Assembly (NCBI GenBank): GCA_009599575.1 | Contig: VWND01000066.1 | Span: 434,001-498,000 of the forward strand | From: Blumeriella jaapii | Taxonomy: Eukaryota; Ascomycota; Leotiomycetes; Helotiales; Drepanopezizaceae | Length of the DNA stretch: 64,000 bases | Reading direction: 5' to 3' | Shown here: one piece after another, positions 1-12,385 of the stretch | Position numbering within the stretch: position 1 is the first letter of the stretch | Layout of the letters: each line of letters opens with the position of its first letter | Program-made: the position numbers and the translations under genes | The notes under the pieces: generated by a model | Database searches by the model: none | What the model was told of the DNA's origin: nothing | Seen by the model: the letters and a program-made list of their open reading frames with translations, nothing else

Positions 1-1351
1 TTTTAGCCGACAAAAAGCTGTATAAAATAAAAAATAATATATATTAAAAACGCTTAGTAGTAGATAATAAAGCTAATAAGTTTTAAGTTATAAAAAAAGC
101 TTACGAAAAAGTGTTTTATAAAAAAGCTGAAATTATTTATTACCGAATTAAAAACGATTTCTAATAAAAAAAATGCTTCGAAAATTGCAAAGCTTTCGTT
201 AAAAATTGTATTTTTTGTTAAAAACGAAAGCCTGGCCGAAAAAAAAACTTATTATATCCGACGTGGTTTTTTGAAATTTAAAAAAAAATTAATTTCGACG
301 TTACGCGCGTACCGATTACCGATCGCGGTTATATATGTTTCGTGTTCGTTATTAACGATTTATTTAAATAGTTTAAAAAGCGATTTTTTCGAAACGTTAT
401 TTCCGAAGCTATAGCGACTTTTTTTTAAAAAAACGTTGTATATCGATATAATTTGTTTAGCAAATTGAACGTCGATAATAGATTCGAAAATAAAAGCGTT
501 GTCGAAACTTTTATAAAAAAATACGATATTTAACGCATTTAAATTTCAGTTTATAATTCGAAAGATAATAAATCCGTTAAACGAAATTATAAAAATATTT
601 TTAACGGTTTTTTAAAAGCTATTCGAAAGAATTATAAGCGTTGGTCGCGGAAATTCTCGAAAATGCTTTTTGCTATGCGTATATATATATACGCTTCTAT
701 TAAAATGATTTTATTTTTTATTTAATACGGCAGAAACGTTCGATTATTTTTGGAAATAAAATGGCTTGTATAAAAACTTTATAACGTGGTTAAAATAAAA
801 ACGAAAGCAAATTTATTAGCAATAAGATTTAAATAGCTAGATTATCGCGATATAAATATAAAAAAAATAATTTTAAAAAAGAAAAAGTATAAAAAAACAA
901 TTAAAAAAATTTAAAATAAAACCAAAGTTTTAAAAAAAACGCTAATTAAAAAAGGAAATTTAGTTTTAGTTTACGACGTTTAGCGCGCTATCGATAAATC
1001 GGCCGATATTAAACTTAATTATAAATGGCTCGGACCCTACGAAATATGCGAAGCCGAGTTAAATAAAAGTTATTATAAGTTTACGGAATTCGATAAAACG
1101 AAGCTGAAAAAAACGTTCGCCGCTAATCGGTTAAAGCGATTTTATAAAAAAAACTAGCAAATTTATTTTTTGAATTTTAAATCAAAAAGCGACTTCGATT
1201 TCAGCGATTTCGACGACGACTTCGATTAAAGCGATTATATTTTTAAAAAAAAAGAATTTTTTGAAAAAGTCTAAAAACAGCCGAACGATAATTCCGCTGT
1301 TAAAACTATAATTTAAATCGTGATTTTATTTATAATTAAAAAGGAAAAAAG
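1..1351 (+). pseudogene. 3' end of family A pol (integrase core to GPY/F tail), upstream element A0
   Basis: This stretch aligns throughout with 11037-12385, the end of the complete interior of element A1, and differs mainly by transitions. It contains the degenerate integrase zinc-finger end and catalytic core (about 1-830), then the C-terminal GPY/F-like module (about 960-1157). Stops are frequent and fit CAA/CAG/TGG codons altered by RIP. Because interior sequence runs straight into the LTR at 1352, the window opens inside an earlier family A copy that shares that LTR with A1. The rest of A0 lies upstream of the window. It is not functional. Confidence 0.8.
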
Positions 1352-1985
1352 TGCTTATAAAATTGTTTATTAATTGTTTTATTATTTTCGTTGTTTATTA
1401 TTTTTTTTTTTTTATTATATATTATTTTATTATTTTTGTTTTGCTTTGTTTGTATACAATTTAATTATTTTATTTTATATATATTATTTATTTTTGCAAA
1501 CTTTTTTTTATATTATTTAAAATATTTATTATACTTTTTTTTGTTTGACTGTACTTTTGCTTATTAAAATAAAAGTTTTATATATATTTTGAGCCGTATA
1601 TTTGATATATTTGTATTGCTCGCATATTTTACGAAAATTATTTTTTATGCATTTTATTGTTTGCTACTTTTTGCATTATTTACTTTTTTCGTTGTTTTGA
1701 ACGGATGCTTATTTAAATAATTATAATTTATTAGAAAAATAGCATGCGGATTCCCGTAGCTTTTAAATACAAATACTTTATAATTTTTATACTTTTTTCT
1801 ATTTACTTTTTAACAAATATAATATATTCTTTTTGATTAATAAACTTATCGATATTATATTATTTTTTAAATAAAGCGTTATTAAACTTGGCAAGCTTAT
1901 TTTTAATTTATTTTGGAACGGAATTATTATACGTAATTTTTTCGAGTTTAAATAAGCATATAATACCGCTATTTCAGATTAATAA

Positions 1986-4900
1986 GCAGCTTTTGTAAAA
2001 ATATTTATAAAGCAATTCGATATAATAATTAAAAACGTTAACGAATTTTTATTCGATTACGAAGGTTTTGTTAAAGCTGAATTCGTTCGCAAAAGTTTTA
2101 ATTACGATAAATTCCTGCTGAATTACGACAACGTTTTAAAAGCTTTCGCCGGAGCAAAAAAAGCTCGAAATAACAAAAAAAAAATAATAAACCGAGTTTT
2201 GCGCTTTTTGTTAAATCAACGAAAAAAAGATATTTAAAAATACGTTTTTAATAAAATTACCGGTATTATTTTATTTCGGCATTTCGCTCGCTTTTTCGAG
2301 ATTATTATTTTTACGAAAAAAGAAATTTGAATATTAAACGCCTATATTTTTAAAGCGCAAGTTTTAAAAACTAATAACTTAAAAGCTCGCAGATTTATAA
2401 GCTTTTTTACAATTATTTGCAAATTAATCGACGACGTTATGCAATCGCCAAAAAGAGTTTTAATCGGCTGCGAAATTTTAAATTTGATTTTTTTTTAAAG
2501 CAAAAGATTAAGCGTCGTTAAATGCGGTATTTTTATACCGAACGAAAACGACGCTATTTCGACGTTTTAAATTTACGACGACGAAAAAAACGAAAAAGTT
2601 AATATTATTTTCGTTTAGTTCGAAAAGATATACGCAGTAGCAATTAATATTTTTAAGGCAATTAAAACAATTCGGCGATTTTTATTTTTAATTATCGAAA
2701 ACGAATCCGAAAACGAAATTAAAAGCGTGATAACAAACAATCGCTTATTCGAATACAAAAAATTTATTATATTTATAAAAATAATTTCGGAAAAAGTAAA
2801 AACAAAAAACGTAAAAAAGCGCGCCGATATTTTCGAAACTTTTTTTGTTCGGAAAAGAAAACTATTTACGTCGCTAATAAAAAAGGTACCGCGAATAAAA
2901 ACAGCCGAAAATCAACGCCGAATTATAAATTTTAAGCTAATTAACAAAAAACGCGACGATTTTACAAAATCGGACTTAGAAAACGCCGGCATTTCGAAAA
3001 AAAAAGATTTAAACGATTTTAAATTTGATTTTTCGAAATTAAATACGCAAATATTAAAAACGTTTGCTGCGTTTAAAAACGTCGAACCGCTAATACTTTA
3101 GATTTTAATAAAAGCATTTAAAATTTCGATTATTATACGATTCGATCGAAAAAGCTTAAAAAAAAATATCGAAGTTATTGCGAAAAAAATTATATAAAAA
3201 ATATAAAATTAAATTATTTTATTTAAAACTTTCGCTTTCGACGACGAAACGATTTAAAAGTTTTACTTCGACACTTTTATATAAAAGCCAAATAAATCCG
3301 TCAGTTTTTTTTCTTTTGCTTCGAACGAAAATTAAATTAAGCTTTTTTCGGAAAATTGCAAATATAATACGCCGGAATAAATAAAAAAGATTTTTGAAAA
3401 CGATGATCCGTTTTTATTCAAGCTTTTTTTCGCTAAGAAACTCCGATTTTTTAATTTCGTTTTTACGAATAACGTTAACACTAAAAAAAACGGCAAGTTT
3501 TGCTATTTTTACGTACGCTATTACGCGGCGTATTGCAATTTAATTATAAAAAAAATTAACGTTATCGGCTTCGCTGATCGATTCGCTGTTATTAAAAATT
3601 CGGATTACGACGTGTTCGAAATTGATTTTAATAATTAATTTATATTTCGACGAAAAACTGCGAGAATTACTTAAACATATACTAAGGTTTATTTAAAATA
3701 CGCAAACTTTAAAATAGATTTTAAAGCATTTAGCGCGATTATAAAGCTCGATTGAAACGTAAAAAAGTGGAAGCAACGAATATTTTTAAAAGTCGACTTT
3801 TTTGGTTTTTCGACCGAAAGTGTATTTTAAAGTTTATTTGAATTAAGCTGCGAATTCGTTAATTACGTAAGGTTTTACAACGGAAAAAACAAACTATTGC
3901 TGCATTTTATAAAAAAAAAAGTAGTTATATATAAGCATTATTTCCGATTAGTTAAAATCTAAAAAGCGCTTATAGCTTTTTTCGCTAATATATTTTATAG
4001 TTTTATTTAATAAGTTTTCAAAATGCATTCCGGCTTTTATTTCGCTGTTTTAATTACCCGGAACTTTGGAAATTACCGCCTCGTAGCATATTTTAACGTT
4101 CCGATCGCTTTAAGTTTCGCTGGCTCCGACCGTATTATAATTATAAAATTCGATATCGCCGATTTTTAAAAAAAGAAAAAGATCGAAAATCTTATCGACG
4201 CCATTTTCGATTATCACGTTTTGCTTGCATTCGTATATAATTCGGGAATAATCGAAGCTTATTTGCAATTATACCACGACGCTAAGCTAATTAAAACTAT
4301 TTAAAAAGGCCCAGCTTTTTCGTATTTTAGCGCGTTTAAAGCAATGGCTTCGGCTATTTTATCGGACTACGAAACCGAAAGCTACGAAATGGAAAATAAA
4401 ATGACTTTTATCAGCTTTTCGATTAAGCAAAAGGTTTTTATTAAATTCAGAACTTAAAAAACCGACGGCGCGATGCTAATTTATTCGAATAATTATATAG
4501 CGTAAAAATATAAAAATTATTTCGAAAACGATAATTCGATAAGCAATCTGATATTATTTGTATTGCGGCGAAAGCAATTATAGCACTTTCGGTAGTTTCG
4601 ATTGCAAACGATTATTTCCGAATCATTTTATAAAATAGTTTTTTTACAGATTTCGGAGCCTTTTCAGAAGCATTCGTCGGTAGACAACCGTAATCCGATT
4701 TATTAGTTTTACGCGAAGCAAAAGCGTTAATCGGTTTCAATCATAACGAACTAATCGATTATTTCTACGATTTTAATACAAAACTTTTCAGCGTTTTCTG
4801 CAAAGCGTAGAATTATATTTAAAAGTTGGAATTTATTATTTACGCAGAAAAGTCGTGAAAAGTATTCGTAGCGGCGATATTTGATAATATTATCGACGAA

Positions 4901-5060
4901 AAAGCTATTAAAACGTTTGTAAATTTAAACGATATTTCGATTGATATTTTATCGAGTTACTTTTTAAAAAAGCAAAATAAACAAAATAATTTAAACGATA
5001 AGCGAAACGCTACTTTTTCGCAGAAGCTAATAGCAAAAAGGCTAAAAACGAATTAAAAAA
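1986..5060 (+). pseudogene. Unidentified degenerate ORF of ~1000 codons inside the family A LTR
   Basis: One frame (positions divisible by 3) stays protein-like for about 3 kb. Open stretches include 1986-2234, 2727-3098 and 3396-3635, and the same frame holds in the region around 4089. The stops inside it are mostly TAA/TAG, as expected from CAA/CAG hit by RIP. The composition is Lys/Ile/Phe/Asp/Asn-rich, partly inflated by RIP. I see no zinc knuckle, DSGA, YXDD, integrase triad or signal peptide, and I do not recognise the protein. The 13022-16095 copy preserves the same protein-like order with a frameshift. It could be an accessory gene carried in the LTR, a captured host gene, or an older element trapped in the LTR. 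Confidence 0.55.
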
Positions 5061-5397
5061 TTAAAAAAGCGTAGGGCTAAAAAGTTCGGTTTTTTAATTA
5101 ATTGGTTTTTAAATTATATAAGATAAATTAGATTGTATTTATTGGAATTATGTTTTTCTTTGGTTGTAATTAAAAACGATTACGTATATTATTTAAAACA
5201 AAATATAAAACGGTGATATTTTGTATTAATAGGAATTGATAGTTTTAATTATGGTCGAAGCATAGACTCTTTCGAAACCTTCTGCCATTGATTACTTTTA
5301 ACAAATATAAGAGCAAAGCACTTTTTTAAATAATATTATAAATACGCAGTCCAATTTATATTTTTATTTATTTTTTTTTTTCTTTTTTCAGTCTTTT

Positions 5398-5412
5398 CTA
5401 GGGATTCCCTAG
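5398..5412. other. 15-bp inverted repeat near the LTR right end
   Basis: CTAGGGA-T-TCCCTAG, two perfect 7-base arms around one base, lies about 60 bp inside the LTR right border after a pyrimidine tract. It is unchanged at 16438-16452, although the flanking sequence has transitions. A role in transcript processing or protein binding is only a possibility. Confidence 0.5.
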
Positions 5413-5470
5413 ACTATTTTACCTATCGATATATGGCCGTATCAATTTGGTTTTTTTATTTACTTTTATA

Positions 5471-6239
5471 TTTGGTAATTTACGCAGAGATTTAAATTTC
5501 GGTGTTTCGTTTTTATATATTCGCCGATGTATTTTTTAAATTTATAATTAAAATCGATTTCGATATTTCGCTATTACGGCTTAAAAGATTTTTTATATAA
5601 TATTATTCGCAGCTGCATTATATAAAGGACTTTTAATGGCTTTTTTTATTTTGCGCACAGTTATTGAATTACAAAAGTGTAATATATTTTAAAAACGTTT
5701 GAAATTACGGTCAGGCAATTTTGTACCGTGCGAAATTCAAAGCTCGAAAATCGCTTTTTTGTTTAAGAATAACAAATCGAATATTGGTTCGTACGCTTCG
5801 ACCGCTGCGCTCGGCCCTTTTAAATTAGATTTTTTTTAATTAAACGCTTAGCGAAAATTCAACTTTTTGATTTTACGCTTTGTGATTATAACAATTATAA
5901 TTTGCGGCTTTTTATTAGAAATAGTAAGAAGATGGCTGTACGTGCATTAGCTTAAGCTACGGAATATCGAAACCGTGGATTATATAATAATATTATATTA
6001 ATTTAGTTAATTTACTAAAGAATAAGTTTTTTAATATGCTATTTAAATATTTGGACGCAATTTTATTTTATTTAATTTTTTTAGAAAACACAAAAACTTT
6101 TTTAATAGCTCCTTTATTAAAAACGATTTTTTTCATATTAAAGATTTTTAATTTGCAATTTTAGAAAACATTTATTCGTTTAATTTAAATTTTATTAATA
6201 TTTTCGTTAATATTATAAACAACGACGCCTTTCGTTTTT
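5471..6239 (+). other. A1 leader between LTR and gag
   Basis: The untranslated leader holds the primer-binding-site candidate at its left end and otherwise AT-rich, RIP-altered sequence. I see no recognisable gene or strong structure in it. Confidence 0.4.
5473..5490 (+). promoter_or_regulatory. Candidate primer-binding site of A1
   Basis: TGGTAATTTACGCAGAG begins 2 bp after the LTR end, and TGG is what is expected opposite a tRNA CCA tail. RIP may have changed a C to T inside it. I cannot assign the primer tRNA. Confidence 0.55.
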
Positions 6240-8160
6240 TTATACGAGGCCGTATGTTTTTCTCTGGCTTTTTTGATGCACTTTTATTTAATGGCGCCAA
6301 CGTTATCGATTTTATCGAGAAATATAAAAAAACCTGTGAGAATTTCGGAGTTTTAAAGACTGAAATAATCGATAAATTTTTTCGCTATTATAATTTAATT
6401 ATTAAAAATATTATTAAATCGATAAATAAATAAAAAGCTATTAGGATTCGAAATTGGCGTAAGCTAATTAAAGTTTTGAAATCGGAATTCCGAACTACGA
6501 TTGCTAGCAAATCCGCGATATTATCGCTTTTTTTAAATAGTTTATTATAATAATTCGTTAAGCTAAAAAACTCAAAGCTTATTATCGTATTTATACGAGA
6601 GTTTCTGACGTTTTCGTTAATAAAAAGGTTTTAAGCGAAATTAAATAAAAAAGATTGTTTTTACTTGGCTTTTCAATTAATATTTGCAATAAGATTATTA
6701 AGCATTTTAAAATTAATAAATAAAATTTTGAAACTTTCGATTAGTATTTTAAATTTGTGAAATTCGTTTTCAAACAAAACCAAAGCGAACGTATTATTAA
6801 AGCTATAAACCAAAAGAAATTTTTATTTTTTATTTATAAAAAAAACGTAGAAGCTTTAATGCAAAAACATGCCCAGCTACTAAAAGTTACCGAAATCGCC
6901 AAAAGACAATTAATTATTATACTATTTAATCGTTTTGCAAAATTTATTAATTTGGAAAAGCTTAATAAGAATATCGAAACTTTCGTATTAAAATTTACCG
7001 ATATTAAGATTTAAGGATTTTAAAACAAAGTCGAAGGTTTTATATAATAGCAGAAAAAACTCTTTTACGTTAATTCGAATAACGAAAACGATTAAAATAG
7101 CTTTTATAACAATTACTTTTTTTAAAATGCGCGAAACGATTAGTTTCGCTAAGCTATCGTAAAAGTAATAGCTGCTTAATAGCAATTTTTTTGTATTAGC
7201 GATTAAAATTAGCGAAATACTAATTATAATAATAATTATTAAAGGAAAAAAGGAAACCAACGCGGAAACCAGAATCGCGGTTATTAAAATAATAAAAGTA
7301 ATTATTAAAACAGATTCCGTAGCTTTAAGTATAGATTTTGTAATAATAAAGAAATTTATTGCGAAGAATTTTATATTCGTTCAGAATGCAAAGCATTTAA
7401 TTTCTGTATAAATAATAATATTTGTTATATTAATAAATACGGAGCGATTTGCTTCGGACCGACGGAAGCAGGAATGGGTTTTTTTAACAAAGCTGAAAAT
7501 CAAAGCTAATTAAACATTATTCGCTTAAAAATAAAAGATACGAAATAGAACGATTGCTTAGAAAACAAAAAGAATGCAAAAACGATTTTTATTAATAAAA
7601 AAAAAAATATTCCAAAAAGTATACTAATTAAAAAGAAAACTTTTATTTTAAGCGTAAATAGAATTTAAATATATAAATAAAAAACAAATATATATATTAC
7701 TAATGCAAATATCGCATTTGCAAATATTATAGCTATATAATTAAGCCAGCGAATTATAAAAAAGCAAAATGCTTTTGTTTTATTCGCTAAACCGATTGAT
7801 ATAAAAAAAAACGTCAGAATCGAAAAGAAAAAAGATTTCGGAATTCGAAAAAAAACCGATAAAACCATTAGAAAAACGTTTATAATAAAAGAAATTAACG
7901 ACGATATAAAAAATATCGATACCGACACTTCGGTTTAAATTATTTAAAAAGTACCAGCCTCTAAACGCCTACTATTAATGCGAAACGAGAAATAAATCGA
8001 TAAATATATTAGCTTCGAAGCCGTCGACGAAGCTATTAAAAAAATTATAAAACAAAAGATTGAATTAAAATTCAGCGATTTATTTAATATAAGAAAAAAA
8101 TTCGACAAAGTTATTAATAAACAAATCTTTGCATTAAAAAAAAACAAAAAATTAAAATTA
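6240..8160 (+). pseudogene. gag: A1 gag, degenerate
   Basis: The translation around 6251-6335 has the Gypsy gag pattern of a Phe-Asn-Gly-Ala-Asn segment followed by an acidic/aromatic helix (..VIDFIEKYKKTCENFG). It matches the capsid start of a fungal Gypsy lineage with the motif FDGTNVTDFLE. A stop-free 85-codon stretch at 6757-7014 is Lys/Ile-rich and probably belongs to the middle of gag. A cysteine-rich patch around 7364-7465 (..YCEEFYIRSEC..) may be the remains of a nucleocapsid zinc knuckle, but the spacing is not canonical. Stops occur throughout. Long minus-strand open stretches at 6988-7260, 7665-7928 and 7944-8147 are shadows. Confidence 0.55.
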
Positions 8161-8339
8161 TTCGAAAAGAAAACGATTTTGAATTGGAAAAAAACCAGAA
8201 AAAAATTTATAATACCGCAATCAATTTAGCCGATAAGAAAAAATCTTCGGAAAAAGTTAGCTTTTTAGCCTTTGCTATAAAAACCTAAAAGTTAAAACGA
8301 CGAAATTGCTTTTATACGGCTATGAAAGTATTAAAAATA

Positions 8340-11300
8340 AAAATAATATTTAAAAAAAGTACGACCGCCTTCGTTTTATTCGATAGTAAAGCCGAAGTTA
8401 ATTGCATAGATTAGAAAACAGCCGAAGCTAATAATATTCCGATTATTACCGATAAGCGAATAATTTATATTATCGTTAATAAAAATACGATTGAATTTAA
8501 TAAAATTGTACGAAATATTAAAATCGACGTTGAAAGTATTATTATTTATAAAGATTTTTTAATAATAAAAAAATGCTTTTATTTTATTATTTTTAAAATG
8601 CTCTGGATTTTGGAAAATTTCGTCAGTTTCAAATACACCGAAAACGGCCAAATAAAAGCTTTTTTCTGAAATTGAAACCGATTTTTTTAAAGTTAAATTA
8701 TCGTCGCCGGCGATAAGGTTTTTTTAATCGACGTTTTATCGGGAAACGAATAATCGGCTTTGGTTTTAGGACAAACGCTGGGCTATAATAAACCTGGAAA
8801 ATAATCAGTCAAAAGCATTCGCGTTACTAATCGAAATAGCATCGCGAATAAAATTAATTAATATTAATATTTTTGGCTATTAATTCGGGAATAAAAGTTC
8901 CGAAGATTTCGTTTTCGTATTAAACAAATCCGACTTATATATTTTACTTTTTTGTGTTAATATTAGCATTTTTTACAAACGCAAAGCTAATAAAATACGA
9001 TTCGTAAATTTTGGCGAATCCGATAAAAATATTTCCGAAAGAATAAACGATTGATTCGAAAAAAACGAAATAACAAGATTATCGCAATTAATTATTAGCG
9101 AATTCGAAGGATTTATTACCGGCCGATTTTCCAGTTTATTATTTAGCAGCCGATTTACAAAAAAACGATTTAATAACCTAGCAATCGGAATTTAATTTTT
9201 GCTAAAAAAAAAAAAGGTTTTATACGAAGTTTTACGCAATCGGAAAAAGGCTATGGTTTTCGATTTCACCGAAATAGGCCAATTTAGTTTTGACATTACG
9301 TTTTATATCGATATTAAAACCGTATTTTACAAAGCTTGGCAAAAAAAGATTTTTTTAATTTTTAAAGTTTTTTAAAATAAAATAGTCGAAATGCTAAAAA
9401 AACGAATTAAGCAAGGGATTTTCGAATTTTGCTACGGCCTATACAAAAACAAATGGTTTATCGTTGCGAAAAAAAAAAAAGGTATTTATAAATTTATTAT
9501 CGCAATCGTCGAAATAAACAAAATAACGATACGAAACGCTAACGTGCTATTTAACGTCGATTAATTTTCGAACGAATTCGCAAAATTAACAATCGCTTTT
9601 TTTTTCGATTTGTTTTTCGGCTACGATTATTTAATGCTTAATTTACGATTTCGAGATATAATAGCAATTTAAATTTTAATCGGTTTATTGCGTATAACCA
9701 GAATACTTATAGAAGCTATTAATTTAGTCGCTTAATTCGTAAAAATCGTATATAAAGTTTTTATAATTTGCATTTCTGATATTGCTTTGTTTTACGTTAA
9801 CGACGTCGGAATAAAAAGTCTCAGATTATATTATAATAATAAAAAGATTTTTTTTAAAATTCGACGTTATATAATAAAATATATTTAAAATATCGATAAA
9901 ATTATAATTTGCTTCGAAAAAGCTAAAGCTATTATTAGTTTTCGATTAAAATTTTATATATCCGAAATGGATATCGTCGGTTATATAATTAACAGCGCTG
10001 GCCGTTATTTTTAACGAAAAAAAATTAAAAAGATTTGCGAATAAAAAAAATGCGAAGATATCACCGAAGCCAAAGCTTTTATTAGCGTTGTGATTTATTA
10101 TCGCAATTAAATTAAGAATTTTTTTTAAAAAGCTGCATTTATTTACGCCACGATAAAAAAAAAAGTCGATTTCGTTTGGGAAAAAAAGCAGAGCAAAGCT
10201 ATAAAAGTTTTTAAAAACGACTTTTTATCGGTTTTATCGCTTATGCGGATCGATTATAGCCCAAACGCAAAAAAAATTATTTTAATTATCGACGCTAATA
10301 TTTTCGGTTAAAAAGCTGTATTATAATAAATCGATAAAAACAAAAAACGGTATTTTTTACGATTCGAAAACGGCTTATAGTTTTTCGCGAAAGCACGCTA
10401 CGATATTATTAAACGAGAATATCGGGGCGCTTTTAAAATAATAAAAAAGATAAAAAGCGAATTATACGACGTATATTTTATTTTGAAAACGAACGCAAAA
10501 GTTTTTGTCGATTAATTAAATAGAAAAGCTAGTAATTTACTAAAAGCATTCGTTATTAATTAAATAGCTTGGATGCGATTTATAAACTTCGAAGTCAAAT
10601 ATATTAAAAAAATAATTAATACAACGGCAAACGGCCTTTTTAAACGAAAACGATTTTATTCGTTTGATTTCGTTAAATAAAACGAATAAAATATCGACGG
10701 GTAAATCGCTGACGAAATCGGCTGCTTCGCTATTTGCGCTTTGGGTTTTATAGAGCCAAAACTATTCGCGTTGTTATTTCGGTTAGCATCGCGAATGAAA
10801 AACGCTAATTTTCGGGCCGAAAAAATATTCGCGTTATTATTTCGGCTAGCACCGCGAATGGATTTAATCGAAAACGATCGGAATAAGCCGATTGGCGACG
10901 AGAATAAACTTTTAATCGATAATTACAAAACCGAGGATTTTTATTTTATCGTATATTATTTAATTATTTTGTTTAAATTATTTAGCGTGTTAAATTATTA
11001 ATTTAAATTATTTAAAAATTAAGCTTTCGATTATATTTTAGCCGACAGGAAGCTGTATAAAATAGAAAATAATATATATTAAAAACGCTTAGTAGTAAAT
11101 AATAAAACTAATAAGTTTTAAATTATAAAAAAAGCTTACGAAAAAGTGTTTTATAAAAAAGCTAAAGCTATTTACTACCGAATTAAAAACGATTTTTAAT
11201 AAAAAAAATGTTTCGAAAACTGCAAAGCTTTTGTTAAAAGTTGCATTTTTTGTTAAAAACGAAAGCTTGGCCGAAAAAAAAATTTATTATATCCGACGTG

Positions 11301-12191
11301 GTTTTCTGGAATTTAAGAAAAAATTAATTTCGACGTTACGCGCGTACCGATTACCGATCGCGGTTATATATATTTCGTGCTCGCTATTAACGATTTATTT
11401 GAATAGTTTAAAAAGCGATCTTTTCGAAACGTTATTTTCGAAGCTATAGCGACTTTTTTTTAAAAAAACGTTGTATATCGATATGGTTTGTTTAGCAAAT
11501 TAAACGTCGATAATAAATTCGAAAACAAAAGCGTTGTCGAGACTTTTATAAAAAAATACGGTATTTAACGTATTCAAATTTTAGCCTATAATTCGAAAAG
11601 TAATGGATCCGTTAAACGAAATTATAAAAATATTTTTAACGGCTTTTTAAAAGCTATTCGAAAAGGTTATAAGCGTTGGTCGCGGAAATTTTCGGAAATG
11701 CTTTTTGCTATGCGTATATATATATACGCTTTTATTAAAATAATTTTATTTTTTATTTAATACGGCAAAAACGTTCGATTATTTTTGGAAACAAAATAGC
11801 TTATATAAAAGTTTTATAACGTAGTTAAAATAAAAACGAAAGCAGATTTATTAGCAATAAAATTTAAACAGTTAAATTACCGCGATATAAATATAAAAAA
11901 GATAATTTTAAAAAAAAAAAAATATAAAAAAGCAGCTAAAAAAGTCTGAAATAAAACTAAATTTTAAAAAAAACGCTAATTAAAAAAAAAGATTTGGTTT
12001 TAATTTACGACGTTCAGCGCGCTATCGACAAATCGGCCGATATTAAACTTAATTATAAATGGCTCGGACTTTACGAAGTATGCGAGGCCGAATTAAATAA
12101 AAGTTATTATAAGCTTACGGAATTCGATAAAACGAAGCTAAAAAAAACGTTCGCCGTTAACCGGTTGAAGCGATTTTACAAAAGAAATTAG
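8340..12191 (+). pseudogene. pol: A1 pol: protease, reverse transcriptase, RNase H, integrase (degenerate)
   Basis: The protease active site is recognisable as Asp-Ser-Lys-Ala at 8382-8393, where Gly of DSGA has been lost. The RT catalytic box reads Tyr-Val-Asn-Asp followed by Val-Gly-Ile-Lys at 9793-9816. The first catalytic Asp is now Asn, as G-to-A mutation would give, and the VGIK tail resembles fungal Gypsy lineages with FIDD(L/V)xxK boxes. RNase H-like sequence covers about 10200-10680. Integrase spans about 11040-11930, with a Val-Asp-Val/Asp-Asn-X core and a final Ser-Asn-Gly-Ser-Val-Lys-Arg where Glu is expected before Arg. Several frames are used, so it carries frameshifts as well as stops. 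Confidence 0.75.
11994..12191 (+). pseudogene. C-terminal GPY/F-like module of A1 integrase
   Basis: This is a 66-codon open stretch at the end of pol. It has a Trp-Leu-Gly-Leu-Tyr-Glu core corresponding to the (W)KGPYxI module, and ends in Asn-Arg-Leu-Lys-Arg-Phe-Tyr. That ending is typical of the tail of this fungal Gypsy lineage (..GNRLKKFY). The upstream copy (about 960-1157) has Gly-Pro-Tyr intact at the same place. It has no chromodomain. Confidence 0.65.
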
Positions 12192-12370
12192 CAAGTTTAT
12201 TTTTTAGATTTTAAATTAAAAAGCGATTTCGATTCCAACGATTTCGACGACGATTCCGATTAAAACGATTATATTTCTAAAAAAAAAGAATTTTTTAAAA
12301 AGGTTTGAAAACAGCCGAACGATAATTCCGCTATTAAAACCATAATTTAAATCGTGATTCCATTTATAAT

Positions 12371-12385
12371 CGAAAAAAAGAAAAA
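12371..12385 (+). promoter_or_regulatory. Polypurine tract before the right LTR of A1
   Basis: CGAAAAAAAGAAAAA lies immediately 5' of the TG that opens the LTR. The equivalent at 1338-1351 reads AAAAAGGAAAAAAG. Its position and composition fit the plus-strand primer site. Confidence 0.6.

Larger units (their letters stand above)
1352..5470 (+). repeat. Long terminal repeat of family A, left copy (~4.1 kb)
   Basis: It matches 12386-16500 over its whole length, with offset near 11036 at the left and 11030 at the right, so there are small indels. Differences are largely C/T and G/A. It begins with TGCTTATAA after a purine tract and ends at TACTTTTATA, where the two copies diverge sharply (TTTGGTAATT here, ATAACTTTTG after 16500). 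Four kilobases is far longer than usual fungal Gypsy LTRs of a few hundred bases. Most of the length is taken by a degenerate reading frame, annotated separately. Confidence 0.85.

Noticed and set aside
6988..8147. Three long minus-strand open frames with hydrophobic, membrane-like composition
   Set aside because: They are antisense to AT-rich gag. Ile/Phe/Leu richness follows from reading A-rich sequence backward.
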